This document shows, piece by piece, positions 1-5,517 of a DNA stretch of 9,281 bases; the stretch's first letter is position 1, and each line of letters opens with the position of its first letter. The notes below the pieces were generated by a model. That model was given only the letters and a program-made list of their open reading frames with translations, was not told where the DNA came from and ran no database searches. A program made the position numbers and the translations under genes. Where the stretch lies: NCBI GenBank assembly GCA_900549495.1, contig UROL01000071.1:1-9281 (forward strand), in the 5' to 3' direction. The stretch comes from an uncultured Eubacteriales bacterium. Lineage in GTDB: Bacteria > Bacillota > Clostridia > Oscillospirales > Oscillospiraceae.

Positions 1-124
1 CAGGGAAAAGCCGCACCTGCACCCAATGGGTGGATATCGTCAACCATACGCCAATTCCCAGAATCAGCACAAGCATGGGCATTCCCCAAAGCAGCTGGTA
101 CAGCCTGTCCATGATTTTTGTCAT
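1..124 (-). CDS. AGCS-family sodium:alanine symporter, N-terminal fragment
   Basis: Only the first 41 codons are inside the window; the gene continues past the left edge. The peptide starts MTKIMDRLYQLLWGMPMLVL, followed by a hydrophobic stretch and a short polar segment (STHWVQVRLFP). This matches the usual start of AGCS/AlsT amino acid carriers: a short amphipathic lead, an LWG-P-L motif, the first membrane helix, then a T-x-x-x-Q-x-R-x-x-P segment. Family members import alanine or glycine with sodium across the cytoplasmic membrane. The ATG at 124-122 is set by a perfect AGGAGG (minus strand of 131-136) with a six-base spacer. A terminator upstream (184-215) separates it from the arsC-like gene, so it should have its own promoter. 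The family call rests on about 40 residues and on pattern memory, so it is probable, not certain. Confidence 0.72.
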   Translation of the reverse strand, partial: MTKIMDRLYQLLWGMPMLVLILGIGVWLTISTHWVQVRLFP

Positions 125-136
125 ACGGTTCCTCCT

Positions 137-165
137 AGCATATCACCTTTCAATGCAAAGTGCAA
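137..165 (-). promoter_or_regulatory. Candidate promoter of the alanine symporter gene
   Basis: Reading the minus strand, TTGCAC (165-160), a 17-base spacer and TATGCT (142-137) form a plausible sigma-A promoter just downstream of the terminator at 184-215. The -10 box directly abuts the AGGAGG at 136-131. The start point would therefore fall in or just after the Shine-Dalgarno, which is awkward, so the real promoter could lie slightly upstream in the T-rich stretch. Confidence 0.35.
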
Positions 166-183
166 GAAAAAAATCAGAAATTG

Positions 184-215
184 CAAAAAAGCAGACCCCT
201 TCCGAAGTCTGCTTT
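184..215 (-). terminator. Rho-independent terminator after the arsC-like gene
   Basis: A perfect nine-base stem, AAAGCAGAC (215-207) with GTCTGCTTT (196-188), encloses a ten-base loop. It is followed on the minus strand by a run of T (190-185). It lies 15 bases past the stop of the arsC-like gene and so closes the truA operon. Confidence 0.88.
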
Positions 216-229
216 GGTAGATTGCTGTT

Positions 230-571
230 CTATTCCCATTTGCTCCAGGTTTCGGGGCAGTAGCCAACCGTAGCCTGCTTGCCATTGCGGACGATGGGTG
301 TTTTCATCAGGCTTGGGGAGTCGAACACTTTATCCTCCTTGGCCCTTGCATCATCCATGTATTTCATATTGGTTATTTCCTGGGATTTTCCGTTCCAGTC
401 AATCAAATTGTCAATCCCGCCCAGGGCACGCACCACGCTGTCAAACTCTCTGCCGGACATTCCAAACCGCTGCAAATCGATGGACTGGAACCGGATGCCC
501 CGCTCTTTGAAATAGCGTTCCGCTTTCTTGGTATCAAAGCACTTGCTTTTTCCATAAATCTGTATATTCAA
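230..571 (-). CDS. ArsC/Spx-family thioredoxin-fold protein (arsenate reductase-like)
   Basis: The 113-residue product has the ArsC/Spx/YffB layout: an opening beta strand (NIQIYG), a conserved cysteine at residue 11 in the GKSKCFDTKKA segment, a central helical insert, then the K-TPIVRNG motif (about 90-97) with the cis-proline loop and conserved arginine, and a G-Y-x-P-E-x-W end. There is a single cysteine where Spx has CXXC (here CFDT), so it is not a classic redox-switch Spx. Such proteins are annotated as arsenate reductases or glutathione/thiol-dependent reductases, and the true substrate is often unknown. I place the start at TTG 571-569: a GGAGG (582-578) lies six to seven bases upstream, and the codon overlaps the truA stop (TTGA). 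A GTG at 592 is in frame but has a poorer site. No arsenic genes are nearby, so an arsenate role is not supported by context. Confidence 0.85.
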   Translation of the reverse strand: MNIQIYGKSKCFDTKKAERYFKERGIRFQSIDLQRFGMSGREFDSVVRALGGIDNLIDWNGKSQEITNMKYMDDARAKEDKVFDSPSLMKTPIVRNGKQATVGYCPETWSKWE

Positions 572-1302
572 TATGCAACCTCCATCAGACACAGGCCCTG
601 GGCCGGAGCCAAAAAGCCTGCCTCTCTCCGTTGACCCGAAAACAAGGACAGAACACTTTCGGCCGTTCGCTCTCCCCTGCCAACCTCTATCAGTGTCCCT
701 GCCAGAATTCGCATCATGTTATACAAAAAGCCGTTTGCCGTAACGGCAATGCAGATTTCCTCCCCTTTGCGCTCCACCGTCAGGGAGGTGATACAGCGCA
801 CAGTGGACTTTTTCACCTTTGCCTTTGTGCAGAAGGCGGCGAAATCATGCATCCCCACCAGGTATGCCCCAGCCGCATTCATGGCTGCCACATCCAGTGT
901 TTCCGGAAAGGCGGCCACATAGCGGCGCTGGAAAACGCAGGGCGCATTGCTGTTCCAGATGCGATAGCAATAGGTCTTCTGCCTGGCGTTCAGCCGGGCA
1001 TGAAACCGGGGCGAGGCTTCCTGACAGGAATATATGCCAATGTCCTCCGGAAGATACCGGCGCAGCTGCTCCAGAATCTCTTCGGCAGGCATGGCACTTT
1101 CGCAGTGAAAGGATGCCACCTGGCCCAGTGCGTGGACACCTGCATCTGTCCTGCCGCTTCCGCTGACCTCGATAGACTCCCCCAGAATGCGGCTGAGGGT
1201 TTGCTCCAATTTGCCCTGGATGGTATTGTCCGTCCCCGGGAGCCGCTGCCAGCCCCGATAGCGAGTGCCATCGTAGCAGAGCTTAAGCCGCAGGTTCCTC
1301 AT
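568..1302 (-). CDS. truA: tRNA pseudouridine(38-40) synthase TruA
   Basis: TruA isomerises uridine to pseudouridine at positions 38, 39 and 40 in the anticodon arm of many tRNAs. The 244-residue length is normal for the family. Visible hallmarks are the opening LRLKLCYDGTRYRGWQ, the catalytic motif GSGRTDAGVHALGQV with the nucleophile Asp53, R-F-H-A-R at about 99-103, the K-T-Y-x-Y-R-I segment (109-115), and the C-terminal N-G-F-L-Y-N-M-M-R-I-L-A-G-T-L motif (190-204). The frame stays open upstream to 1452, but the ATG at 1302 is the start because GGAGGA sits directly before it and homology begins there. The first 20 bases overlap the end of the small upstream gene, and the last bases overlap the start of the arsC-like gene, so three genes appear translationally coupled. 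Confidence 0.96.
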   Translation of the reverse strand: MRNLRLKLCYDGTRYRGWQRLPGTDNTIQGKLEQTLSRILGESIEVSGSGRTDAGVHALGQVASFHCESAMPAEEILEQLRRYLPEDIGIYSCQEASPRFHARLNARQKTYCYRIWNSNAPCVFQRRYVAAFPETLDVAAMNAAGAYLVGMHDFAAFCTKAKVKKSTVRCITSLTVERKGEEICIAVTANGFLYNMMRILAGTLIEVGRGERTAESVLSLFSGQRREAGFLAPAQGLCLMEVAY

Positions 1303-1417
1303 ATTCCTCCAGCTCCTCTCTGGCTTCCTGCTCCGTATCTGCCGAAAACAGGAACCGTCCATTCTTGTCGTATACCATAACGTGTCCGTGTGCATAGCGA
1401 ATTGAGAACATAGCCAT
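1283..1417 (-). CDS. Small protein of unknown function (42-44 residues) ahead of truA
   Basis: This short gene encodes MAMFSIRYAHGHVMVYDKNG followed by RFLFSADTEQEAREELEEYE and EPAA. The first half looks like two or three beta strands (FSIRYAHG, HVMVYDK, RFLFSA); the second half is a charged helix rich in Glu. There is no signal peptide, membrane segment or cysteine. Two in-frame ATGs exist (1417 and 1411). A purine-rich AAAGGCGG lies just before the first and six bases before the second, which favours ATG 1411 and 42 residues. The stop overlaps truA by 20 bases, and the truA ribosome binding site lies inside this gene, which suggests translational coupling. I have an impression that similar short proteins occur in clostridia, but I assign no function. 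Coding status rests on the ribosome binding site, the protein-like composition and the operon position. Confidence 0.68.
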   Translation of the reverse strand: MAMFSIRYAHGHVMVYDKNGRFLFSADTEQEAREELEEYEEPAA

Positions 1418-1437
1418 CCGCCTTTCCCTTTGTGATG

Positions 1438-1465
1438 GCTATAGTATCTCACACGTTCCGTCCAA
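1438..1465 (-). promoter_or_regulatory. Candidate promoter of the small-ORF/truA/arsC-like operon
   Basis: On the minus strand TTGGAC (1465-1460), a 16-base spacer and TATAGC (1443-1438) give a modest sigma-A match, about 20 bases before the first ATG. It is the best candidate between the hydrolase terminator and the small gene. The -35 box forms one arm of the dyad at 1459-1476. Confidence 0.4.
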
Positions 1466-1476
1466 TAACTTGGACG
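1459..1476. repeat. Perfect inverted repeat overlapping the truA-operon promoter
   Basis: CGTCCAA and TTGGACG form perfect seven-base arms around the four-base centre TAAC. One arm contains the -35 candidate of the truA operon promoter, as an operator would. Read on the plus strand the hairpin is followed by TTTTAT, so it could instead act as a weak terminator for rightward transcription, although no plus-strand gene precedes it. Confidence 0.5.
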
Positions 1477-1488
1477 TTTTATAAGAGC

Positions 1489-1530
1489 ACTGCACAGCCG
1501 GGCAGGGAAAGGAAGCCGCAGCTGTGCAGT
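1489..1530 (-). terminator. Hairpin after the hydrolase gene, probable terminator
   Basis: A perfect ten-base stem, ACTGCACAGC with GCTGTGCAGT, encloses a 22-base loop seven bases past the hydrolase stop. The minus-strand tail (GCTCTTATAAAA) is a poor U tract, while the plus-strand flank (ATTTTCTT) is better. Termination of the copA-hydrolase transcript is therefore likely but perhaps leaky, and the element may act in both directions. Confidence 0.6.
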
Positions 1531-1536
1531 ATTTTC

Positions 1537-2457
1537 TTAGAAGATTTTTCCATTCAGCCAAGAGGAGACGTCGCCGTATACCTCCTGCTTATTCAGCTCG
1601 TTTAGAATCTCGTGCCGCCCCAATGGGTAAATTTTACAGGTCACATCCTGCATCTGGGCCTTTTGGAATGCGGCCACCGCCTGGCGGACACCCTTGCCAT
1701 AGTTGCCCACCGGATCGTCGCCGCCTGCAATAAAGAAAACCGGCAAATCCTTTTTCATGGCTGCAAGGTTCTGGGGATTCTCGATATAGGCAATTCCCGT
1801 CAGCATGTCCCGAAGCAGTCCGCCGGTGGCGGTGAATCCGCATAGGGGGTCTGCCACATAATCACTGACCACCTTTGGATCCCGGCACACCCAGTCGAAG
1901 GGGGTCTTGGGGTGCTCCACCCGCTTATTGTAATTGGCGAAGGCCATGTTCTGCAATGCCTCGCTGGGCGTTGCCTCCCCCTGCACCTTGCAAACTGCCT
2001 GACAAATGGCAATACCGGAGGCCAGCAGCGCTCTGGGCTTCCAGCCGGTGCCGCAGATTACAGCCGCAGAAATGCCGCTGTCCGGGTAGGCGCACAGAAG
2101 GGTTCGGGTCATAAACGAACCCATGGAATGTCCCAGCAGCACATAGGGTAGATTGGGGAATTCCTGCCTGGTCTTTTCCAGCAGTGCGTAGCTATCCGCC
2201 ACTGCGGTAAACCAACCGCCGTGGAAATAGCCCTGCACGCCTTCCCCATTGATGGACTTGCCATGGCCCATATGGTCCTCGGCCACTACAACATAGCCAA
2301 GGGCATTCATATATTCTGCAAAGGCATCATACCGCTCTATATACTCTGCAATACCGTGGATGATTTGCAGCACTGCAACCGGGGGCTTCTCCGGCATCCA
2401 TCGGCTGACATGGATTTGGCCGGCACCCTGGGATGCATAGAATTCATCTGTACGCAT
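1537..2457 (-). CDS. Alpha/beta hydrolase, S33 / monoacylglycerol lipase-like
   Basis: This 306-residue product belongs to the serine aminopeptidase S33 (Hydrolase_4) group that includes monoacylglycerol lipases and lysophospholipases. The fold is clear: oxyanion loop IIHGIAEYIERY (about 32-43), the DHMGHG segment (61-66), nucleophile elbow LLGHSMGSF with Ser111, acid in GGDDPVG (Asp248) and base in GRHEILNE (His282), so the triad is intact. There is no signal peptide, so it acts in the cytoplasm, perhaps on glycerides, lysolipids or small esters. I choose ATG 2457 because TGGAG lies eight bases upstream. An in-frame GTG at 2466 overlaps the copA stop (GTGA) and is the alternative. It starts only five bases past copA, so it should be co-transcribed and possibly coupled. 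Its link to copper handling is not obvious from the sequence. Confidence 0.9.
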   Translation of the reverse strand: MRTDEFYASQGAGQIHVSRWMPEKPPVAVLQIIHGIAEYIERYDAFAEYMNALGYVVVAEDHMGHGKSINGEGVQGYFHGGWFTAVADSYALLEKTRQEFPNLPYVLLGHSMGSFMTRTLLCAYPDSGISAAVICGTGWKPRALLASGIAICQAVCKVQGEATPSEALQNMAFANYNKRVEHPKTPFDWVCRDPKVVSDYVADPLCGFTATGGLLRDMLTGIAYIENPQNLAAMKKDLPVFFIAGGDDPVGNYGKGVRQAVAAFQKAQMQDVTCKIYPLGRHEILNELNKQEVYGDVSSWLNGKIF

Positions 2458-2462
2458 GGCAT

Positions 2463-2660
2463 TCACTCCACTACGGTATAGTCCGCATCAGAGATGGCTT
2501 TTTTCAGTGCGGCCAGGTCGGCATTGCCGGTGACGGTCACCGTCTTGGCAGCCAAGTCCACCACGGCATCCTGGGTACCGGGCACCTCTTTGCAGACCTT
2601 TTCCACTCTGGCCTTGCAGTGGTTACACATCATACCTTCTACCTTGATAACTGTTTGCAT
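2463..2660 (-). CDS. copZ: Possible internal start giving a free CopZ-like copper chaperone
   Basis: Inside copA, in the same frame, an AAGGAGGAA (minus strand of 2667-2675; core at 2669-2674) is followed after eight bases by ATG at 2660-2658. This would give a 65-residue protein beginning [20 protein letters not shown] and ending DYTVVE. It is a complete HMA fold with the metal motif C-x-x-C and the length of stand-alone CopZ chaperones, which carry Cu(I) to CopA. The ribosome binding site is stronger than the one at the copA start. Either one gene makes both a long CopA and free CopZ, or an ancestral copA-copZ pair has fused by losing the stop between them. A sequencing error that removed a stop or shifted the frame is the third option. 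The domain is certain; independent translation is an inference. Confidence 0.5.
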   Translation of the reverse strand: MQTVIKVEGMMCNHCKARVEKVCKEVPGTQDAVVDLAAKTVTVTGNADLAALKKAISDADYTVVE

Positions 2661-4964
2661 TGTATTTTCCTCCTTATCGAGTTGGCACATCTCTGTGCAC
2701 ATATTTGGGGTTTGAATTTCTGACGGATTTTTGTCCGGCTTAAAGAAGCGCAGACGCAGCGCATTGCTCACCACAAACACGGAGCTCATGCTCATTGCGG
2801 CAGAGCCCAGCATGGGGCTGAGGCGAAGACCAAACGGAACAAACAATAGTCCGGCAGCCACCGGGATACCCAAAATGTTGTAGAAAAAAGCCCAAAACAG
2901 GTTTTCCTTGATATTGCGAATGGTGGCCCGACTCAGGGCTATGGTGCTGCTCACTGCGGACAGGGAGCTGTTCATCAGCACCACATCTGCCGACTCAATG
3001 GCAATATCCGTTCCGTTGCCGATAGCCATCCCCACGTCCGCTGTCACCAGGGCGGGGGCATCATTGATACCGTCCCCCACCATCAAAACCCTGTGGCCCT
3101 CTGCTTGCAGCTTTCTGACTGCACCAGCCTTGTCTGTAGGGAGAACATCGGAAATCACATGCTGGATTCCGGCCTTGTCCGCAATGGCCCGGGCGGTTTG
3201 CTGGTTGTCACCGGTAAGCATCACCACATCCAGGTGGCGGCGGCGCATAGCCTGTATAGCAGAAACCGAGTCCGATTTCAGCACATCCGCAGCGGCAATG
3301 GAGCCCAGATATGCTCCCGCTTCCGTGGCAAAATGGAGGGGGGTTTTTCCCTGGGCGGCCAGAGCAGAAAAGTCTGGAAGTGCAACTCCCAAATCCGCCA
3401 TCAGCCGGTCATTGCCGCCGTAATAGCAGACCCCTTCCACCTTGGCCGATACGCCCTTGCCTGGAATAGTCCGAAAATCTTCTGGCTCCGGATACTCTTT
3501 CCCGGCAGCGCTGAGAATGGCTTTGGCAAAGGGATGCTCGGACCTGCTTTCCAGAGAGGCCGCTATCCTCATCAGCTTTCCCTTGTCGGCACCGGCAGGC
3601 AAAATATCCGTAACTGCCGGGTGCCCGGTGGTTAGGGTGCCGGTCTTGTCCAGCACTACGGTATCGATGCTGTGCAGGTTCTCCAGAGCCTCTGCATTTT
3701 TGAAAAGGACTCCCATCTGAGCCCCCCGGCCTGTGCCCACCATAATGGCAACAGGGGTCGCCAACCCCAAAGCGCAGGGGCAGGAGATTACCAGGACAGA
3801 AATGGCATTGTTTAAGCTAAACTCCAAAGAATATCCCAGTAGCATCCACACTGTAAAGGTAATTGCAGAAATGGCCATAACCGTTGGGACGAAAACTCCG
3901 GCAATCCGGTCTGCCAGCCGGGCAATGGGTGCCTTGGAGCCCCCTGCATCCTCCACCAGGCGGATAATCTGCGCCAGGGTGGTGTCCTGCCCCACCTTGT
4001 CCGCCTGAAATTCCAGGTACCCCTCTTGGTTGACGGTGGCAGCGAAAACTTTGTCGCCGGTCCTTTTCTCAACCGGGAGGCTCTCGCCGGTCAGTGCGCT
4101 TTGGTTTACCGATGCACGGCCACGGACAATTGTCCCATCCACGGGAATGCTTCCGCCAGAGCGGACGATAACAATATCCCCCACCCGGACATCCTCCACA
4201 GGCAGCTCCTCGATTGCATCTCCCCGCCGGACACTGGCGGTTTTGGGGCTCAAATCCATCAGCGCGCGGATGGCATCACCGGTTTTTCCCTTGGCTCGTG
4301 TCTCCAGATATTTTCCGAAGGTAATCAGCGTCAAAATCATAGCGGCGGACTCAAAATAGAGGTTGTGGCTGTATTCCGTCACAATATCCATTTGGCCATG
4401 CCCCAGGGCCCAGGACATGCGGAACAGGGCAGCAATGCCGTATGTCAGCGCCGCCAGGCTCCCCACTGCTATCAAAGAATCCATATTGGGACTGCGATGC
4501 CACAGTGCCTTCAGGCCCCGGATATAATACACCCGGTTCAGATACACCACCGGCAACGTAAGGCAAAGCTGAAGCAGCGCAGCCACTACAGCATTTTCTG
4601 CCCCATGATACCACTTTGGTACAGGCAGCCCCACCATGTGGCCCATGGTGAAATACATCAGAATCACCAGAAACGCCGCTGACCAGACCAGCCTATGCTT
4701 CATCTCCGCCAAGGCATTGTCCGGCGGTGCTGCCTTTTCTTTTTTCTTGGCAGCTTCCTGGAGGGAGGCATTGTAGCCTGCATGCTGCACCGCCTGAATC
4801 ACGGCGGCAGAAACATCCTCCTTGGCAGTGACCGTCATTGTCCCTGCCAGCAGGTTGACTTCCGCTTTCTCAACACCGGGCACTGCCCTGGATACCTTCT
4901 CCACTCGTGCAGAGCAGGCGGCGCAGGTCATCCCGGTTACAAAGAACTTTTGAACCATTTCCAT
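2463..4964 (-). CDS. copA: Copper-exporting P1B-type ATPase with N- and C-terminal HMA domains
   Basis: The product of about 833 residues pumps Cu(I) out of the cytoplasm using ATP. In order it shows an N-terminal heavy-metal domain (GMTCAAC, 11-17), membrane helices from about 92, the TGES actuator loop (292), the membrane metal site CPC (395-397), the phosphorylation motif DKTGTLT (439), the S-E-H-P motif (477), GDGIND (630) and the last two helices with YN (695-696) and MSMSS (724-728). YN and MxxSS are signatures of the copper subgroup P1B-1. A linker of about 27 residues containing two cysteines then leads to a second HMA domain with GMMCNHC (777-783), which is not typical of the family. 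I chose ATG 4964 because AAAAGGTGA precedes it; ATG 4958 is equally possible, and ATG 4988 lacks a good site. It is divergent from hxlR and followed by the hydrolase. Confidence 0.95.
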   Translation of the reverse strand: MEMVQKFFVTGMTCAACSARVEKVSRAVPGVEKAEVNLLAGTMTVTAKEDVSAAVIQAVQHAGYNASLQEAAKKKEKAAPPDNALAEMKHRLVWSAAFLVILMYFTMGHMVGLPVPKWYHGAENAVVAALLQLCLTLPVVYLNRVYYIRGLKALWHRSPNMDSLIAVGSLAALTYGIAALFRMSWALGHGQMDIVTEYSHNLYFESAAMILTLITFGKYLETRAKGKTGDAIRALMDLSPKTASVRRGDAIEELPVEDVRVGDIVIVRSGGSIPVDGTIVRGRASVNQSALTGESLPVEKRTGDKVFAATVNQEGYLEFQADKVGQDTTLAQIIRLVEDAGGSKAPIARLADRIAGVFVPTVMAISAITFTVWMLLGYSLEFSLNNAISVLVISCPCALGLATPVAIMVGTGRGAQMGVLFKNAEALENLHSIDTVVLDKTGTLTTGHPAVTDILPAGADKGKLMRIAASLESRSEHPFAKAILSAAGKEYPEPEDFRTIPGKGVSAKVEGVCYYGGNDRLMADLGVALPDFSALAAQGKTPLHFATEAGAYLGSIAAADVLKSDSVSAIQAMRRRHLDVVMLTGDNQQTARAIADKAGIQHVISDVLPTDKAGAVRKLQAEGHRVLMVGDGINDAPALVTADVGMAIGNGTDIAIESADVVLMNSSLSAVSSTIALSRATIRNIKENLFWAFFYNILGIPVAAGLLFVPFGLRLSPMLGSAAMSMSSVFVVSNALRLRFFKPDKNPSEIQTPNMCTEMCQLDKEENTMQTVIKVEGMMCNHCKARVEKVCKEVPGTQDAVVDLAAKTVTVTGNADLAALKKAISDADYTVVE
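2669..2674 (-). promoter_or_regulatory. Strong ribosome binding site within copA
   Basis: AGGAGG on the minus strand, extended to AAGGAGGAA, with an ideal eight-base spacer to an in-frame ATG at 2660. It encodes Lys-Glu-Glu in the linker between the ATPase core and the C-terminal HMA domain. Confidence 0.6.
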
Positions 4965-4976
4965 TTCACCTTTTCT

Positions 4977-5005
4977 ATTATCTGCCATTTTGAAGGAAGA
5001 GTCAA
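4977..5005 (-). promoter_or_regulatory. Candidate proximal copA promoter
   Basis: On the minus strand TTGACT (5005-5000), a 17-base spacer and GATAAT (4982-4977) match sigma-A well. Transcription would start near 4970, a few bases from ATG 4964, giving an almost leaderless message. If real, it rules out the upstream ATG at 4988. Confidence 0.4.
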
Positions 5006-5015
5006 CTGTTTTCTA

Positions 5016-5044
5016 TTGACACGCCCTATCTCATATGGTAATAT
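5016..5044 (+). promoter_or_regulatory. Promoter of hxlR (and degV)
   Basis: TTGACA (5016-5021), exactly 17 bases, then TAATAT (5039-5044): a near-consensus sigma-A promoter. The start point would be near 5051, giving a leader of about 70 bases that contains the inverted repeat at 5070-5094. A promoter this strong suggests repression by a bound protein. Confidence 0.82.
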
Positions 5045-5070
5045 TCTACCACGTAATGAAGATATTGCAA
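5043..5070 (-). promoter_or_regulatory. Candidate distal copA promoter
   Basis: On the minus strand TTGCAA (5070-5065), a 16-base spacer and TAGAAT (5048-5043) form a fair sigma-A promoter. It would give a leader of about 70 bases before copA. Its -35 box touches the inverted repeat at 5070-5094, and its -10 box overlaps the -10 region of the hxlR promoter on the other strand, so the two promoters are face-to-face and could be controlled together. Confidence 0.45.
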
Positions 5071-5094
5071 GTATGCACTATTTTGTGCAATACT
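5070..5094. promoter_or_regulatory. Candidate operator dyad between hxlR and copA
   Basis: AGTATGCAC (5070-5078) and GTGCAATACT (5085-5094) form an inverted repeat around TATTTT, with a single-base bulge in the right arm. A second perfect pair, TATTGCA (5063-5069) and TGCAATA (5086-5092), overlaps it, giving three TGCA cores in 24 bases. It lies just downstream of the hxlR start point and against the -35 of the distal copA promoter. A dimeric HxlR protein is the natural candidate to bind here. Confidence 0.5.
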
Positions 5095-5122
5095 ACCCTT
5101 TTAGATACCGTAGGAGGTGTAT

Positions 5123-5494
5123 ATGAATCAGGATGAAATTTGCCCCGTAGCAGCTACCCTGGATTTAATCGGCGGTAAGTACAAAGCGCTGATTTTATGG
5201 TATTTGGCCGACGGACGGCGGCGATTTTCCGAGCTTCGGAAAATGATTTCCGGTGCCACGCCAAAGATGCTGACCCAGCAACTCCGGGAATTGGAAGCCC
5301 AGGAGCTAATCCATCGGGAGGTCTTCCCGGTGGTGCCCCCAAAGGTGGAATATTCCCTGACCGACACCGGGCGAAGCCTGATGCCGATTCTGACCGCCAT
5401 GCGGGACTGGGGCACCGAGTACCTGCATAGCAAGAATCTGGAGCCCAACTGCTTCATGGTGAAGTCCGGTTCCTCCTGCTGCCATAAAGCCTGA
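5123..5494 (+). CDS. HxlR-family winged-helix transcriptional regulator
   Basis: The 123-residue product has the HxlR family signature: C-P-V-A near the N-terminus (Cys7), IGGKYKALILWYL (16-28), F-S-E-L-R (35-39), K-M-L-T-Q-Q-L-R-E-L-E (48-58) as recognition helix, the wing Y-S-L-T-D-T-G (77-83) and W-G (96-97). Members bind DNA as dimers; several sense redox or electrophile stress through the N-terminal cysteine. Here the C-terminal tail adds Cys110, Cys119, Cys120 and His121, a cluster that could bind Cu(I) or form disulfides (inference). ATG 5123 is set by AGGAGG (5112-5117) with a five-base spacer; a GTG at 5117 lies within that site. It is divergent from copA with a shared dyad, so control of copA is likely. 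Known copper regulators of such operons are usually CsoR or CopY, not HxlR. Confidence 0.92.
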   Translation: MNQDEICPVAATLDLIGGKYKALILWYLADGRRRFSELRKMISGATPKMLTQQLRELEAQELIHREVFPVVPPKVEYSLTDTGRSLMPILTAMRDWGTEYLHSKNLEPNCFMVKSGSSCCHKA

Positions 5495-5517
5495 AAAAAC
5501 GAAAGGATTTGCATAAA

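Noticed and set aside
230..571. Considered naming the ArsC/Spx-like protein Spx or a true arsenate reductase.
   Set aside because: The CXXC redox switch of Spx is absent and there are no arsenic-resistance genes nearby, so only the family name is justified.
631..1380. A 249-codon open frame on the plus strand.
   Set aside because: It lies antisense to truA, has no ribosome binding site and encodes a low-quality, Cys/His/Pro-rich sequence; it is a shadow of the GC-biased truA codons.
3093..3635. A 180-codon plus-strand frame inside copA.
   Set aside because: It opposes well-defined P-type ATPase motifs and has no start signal of its own.
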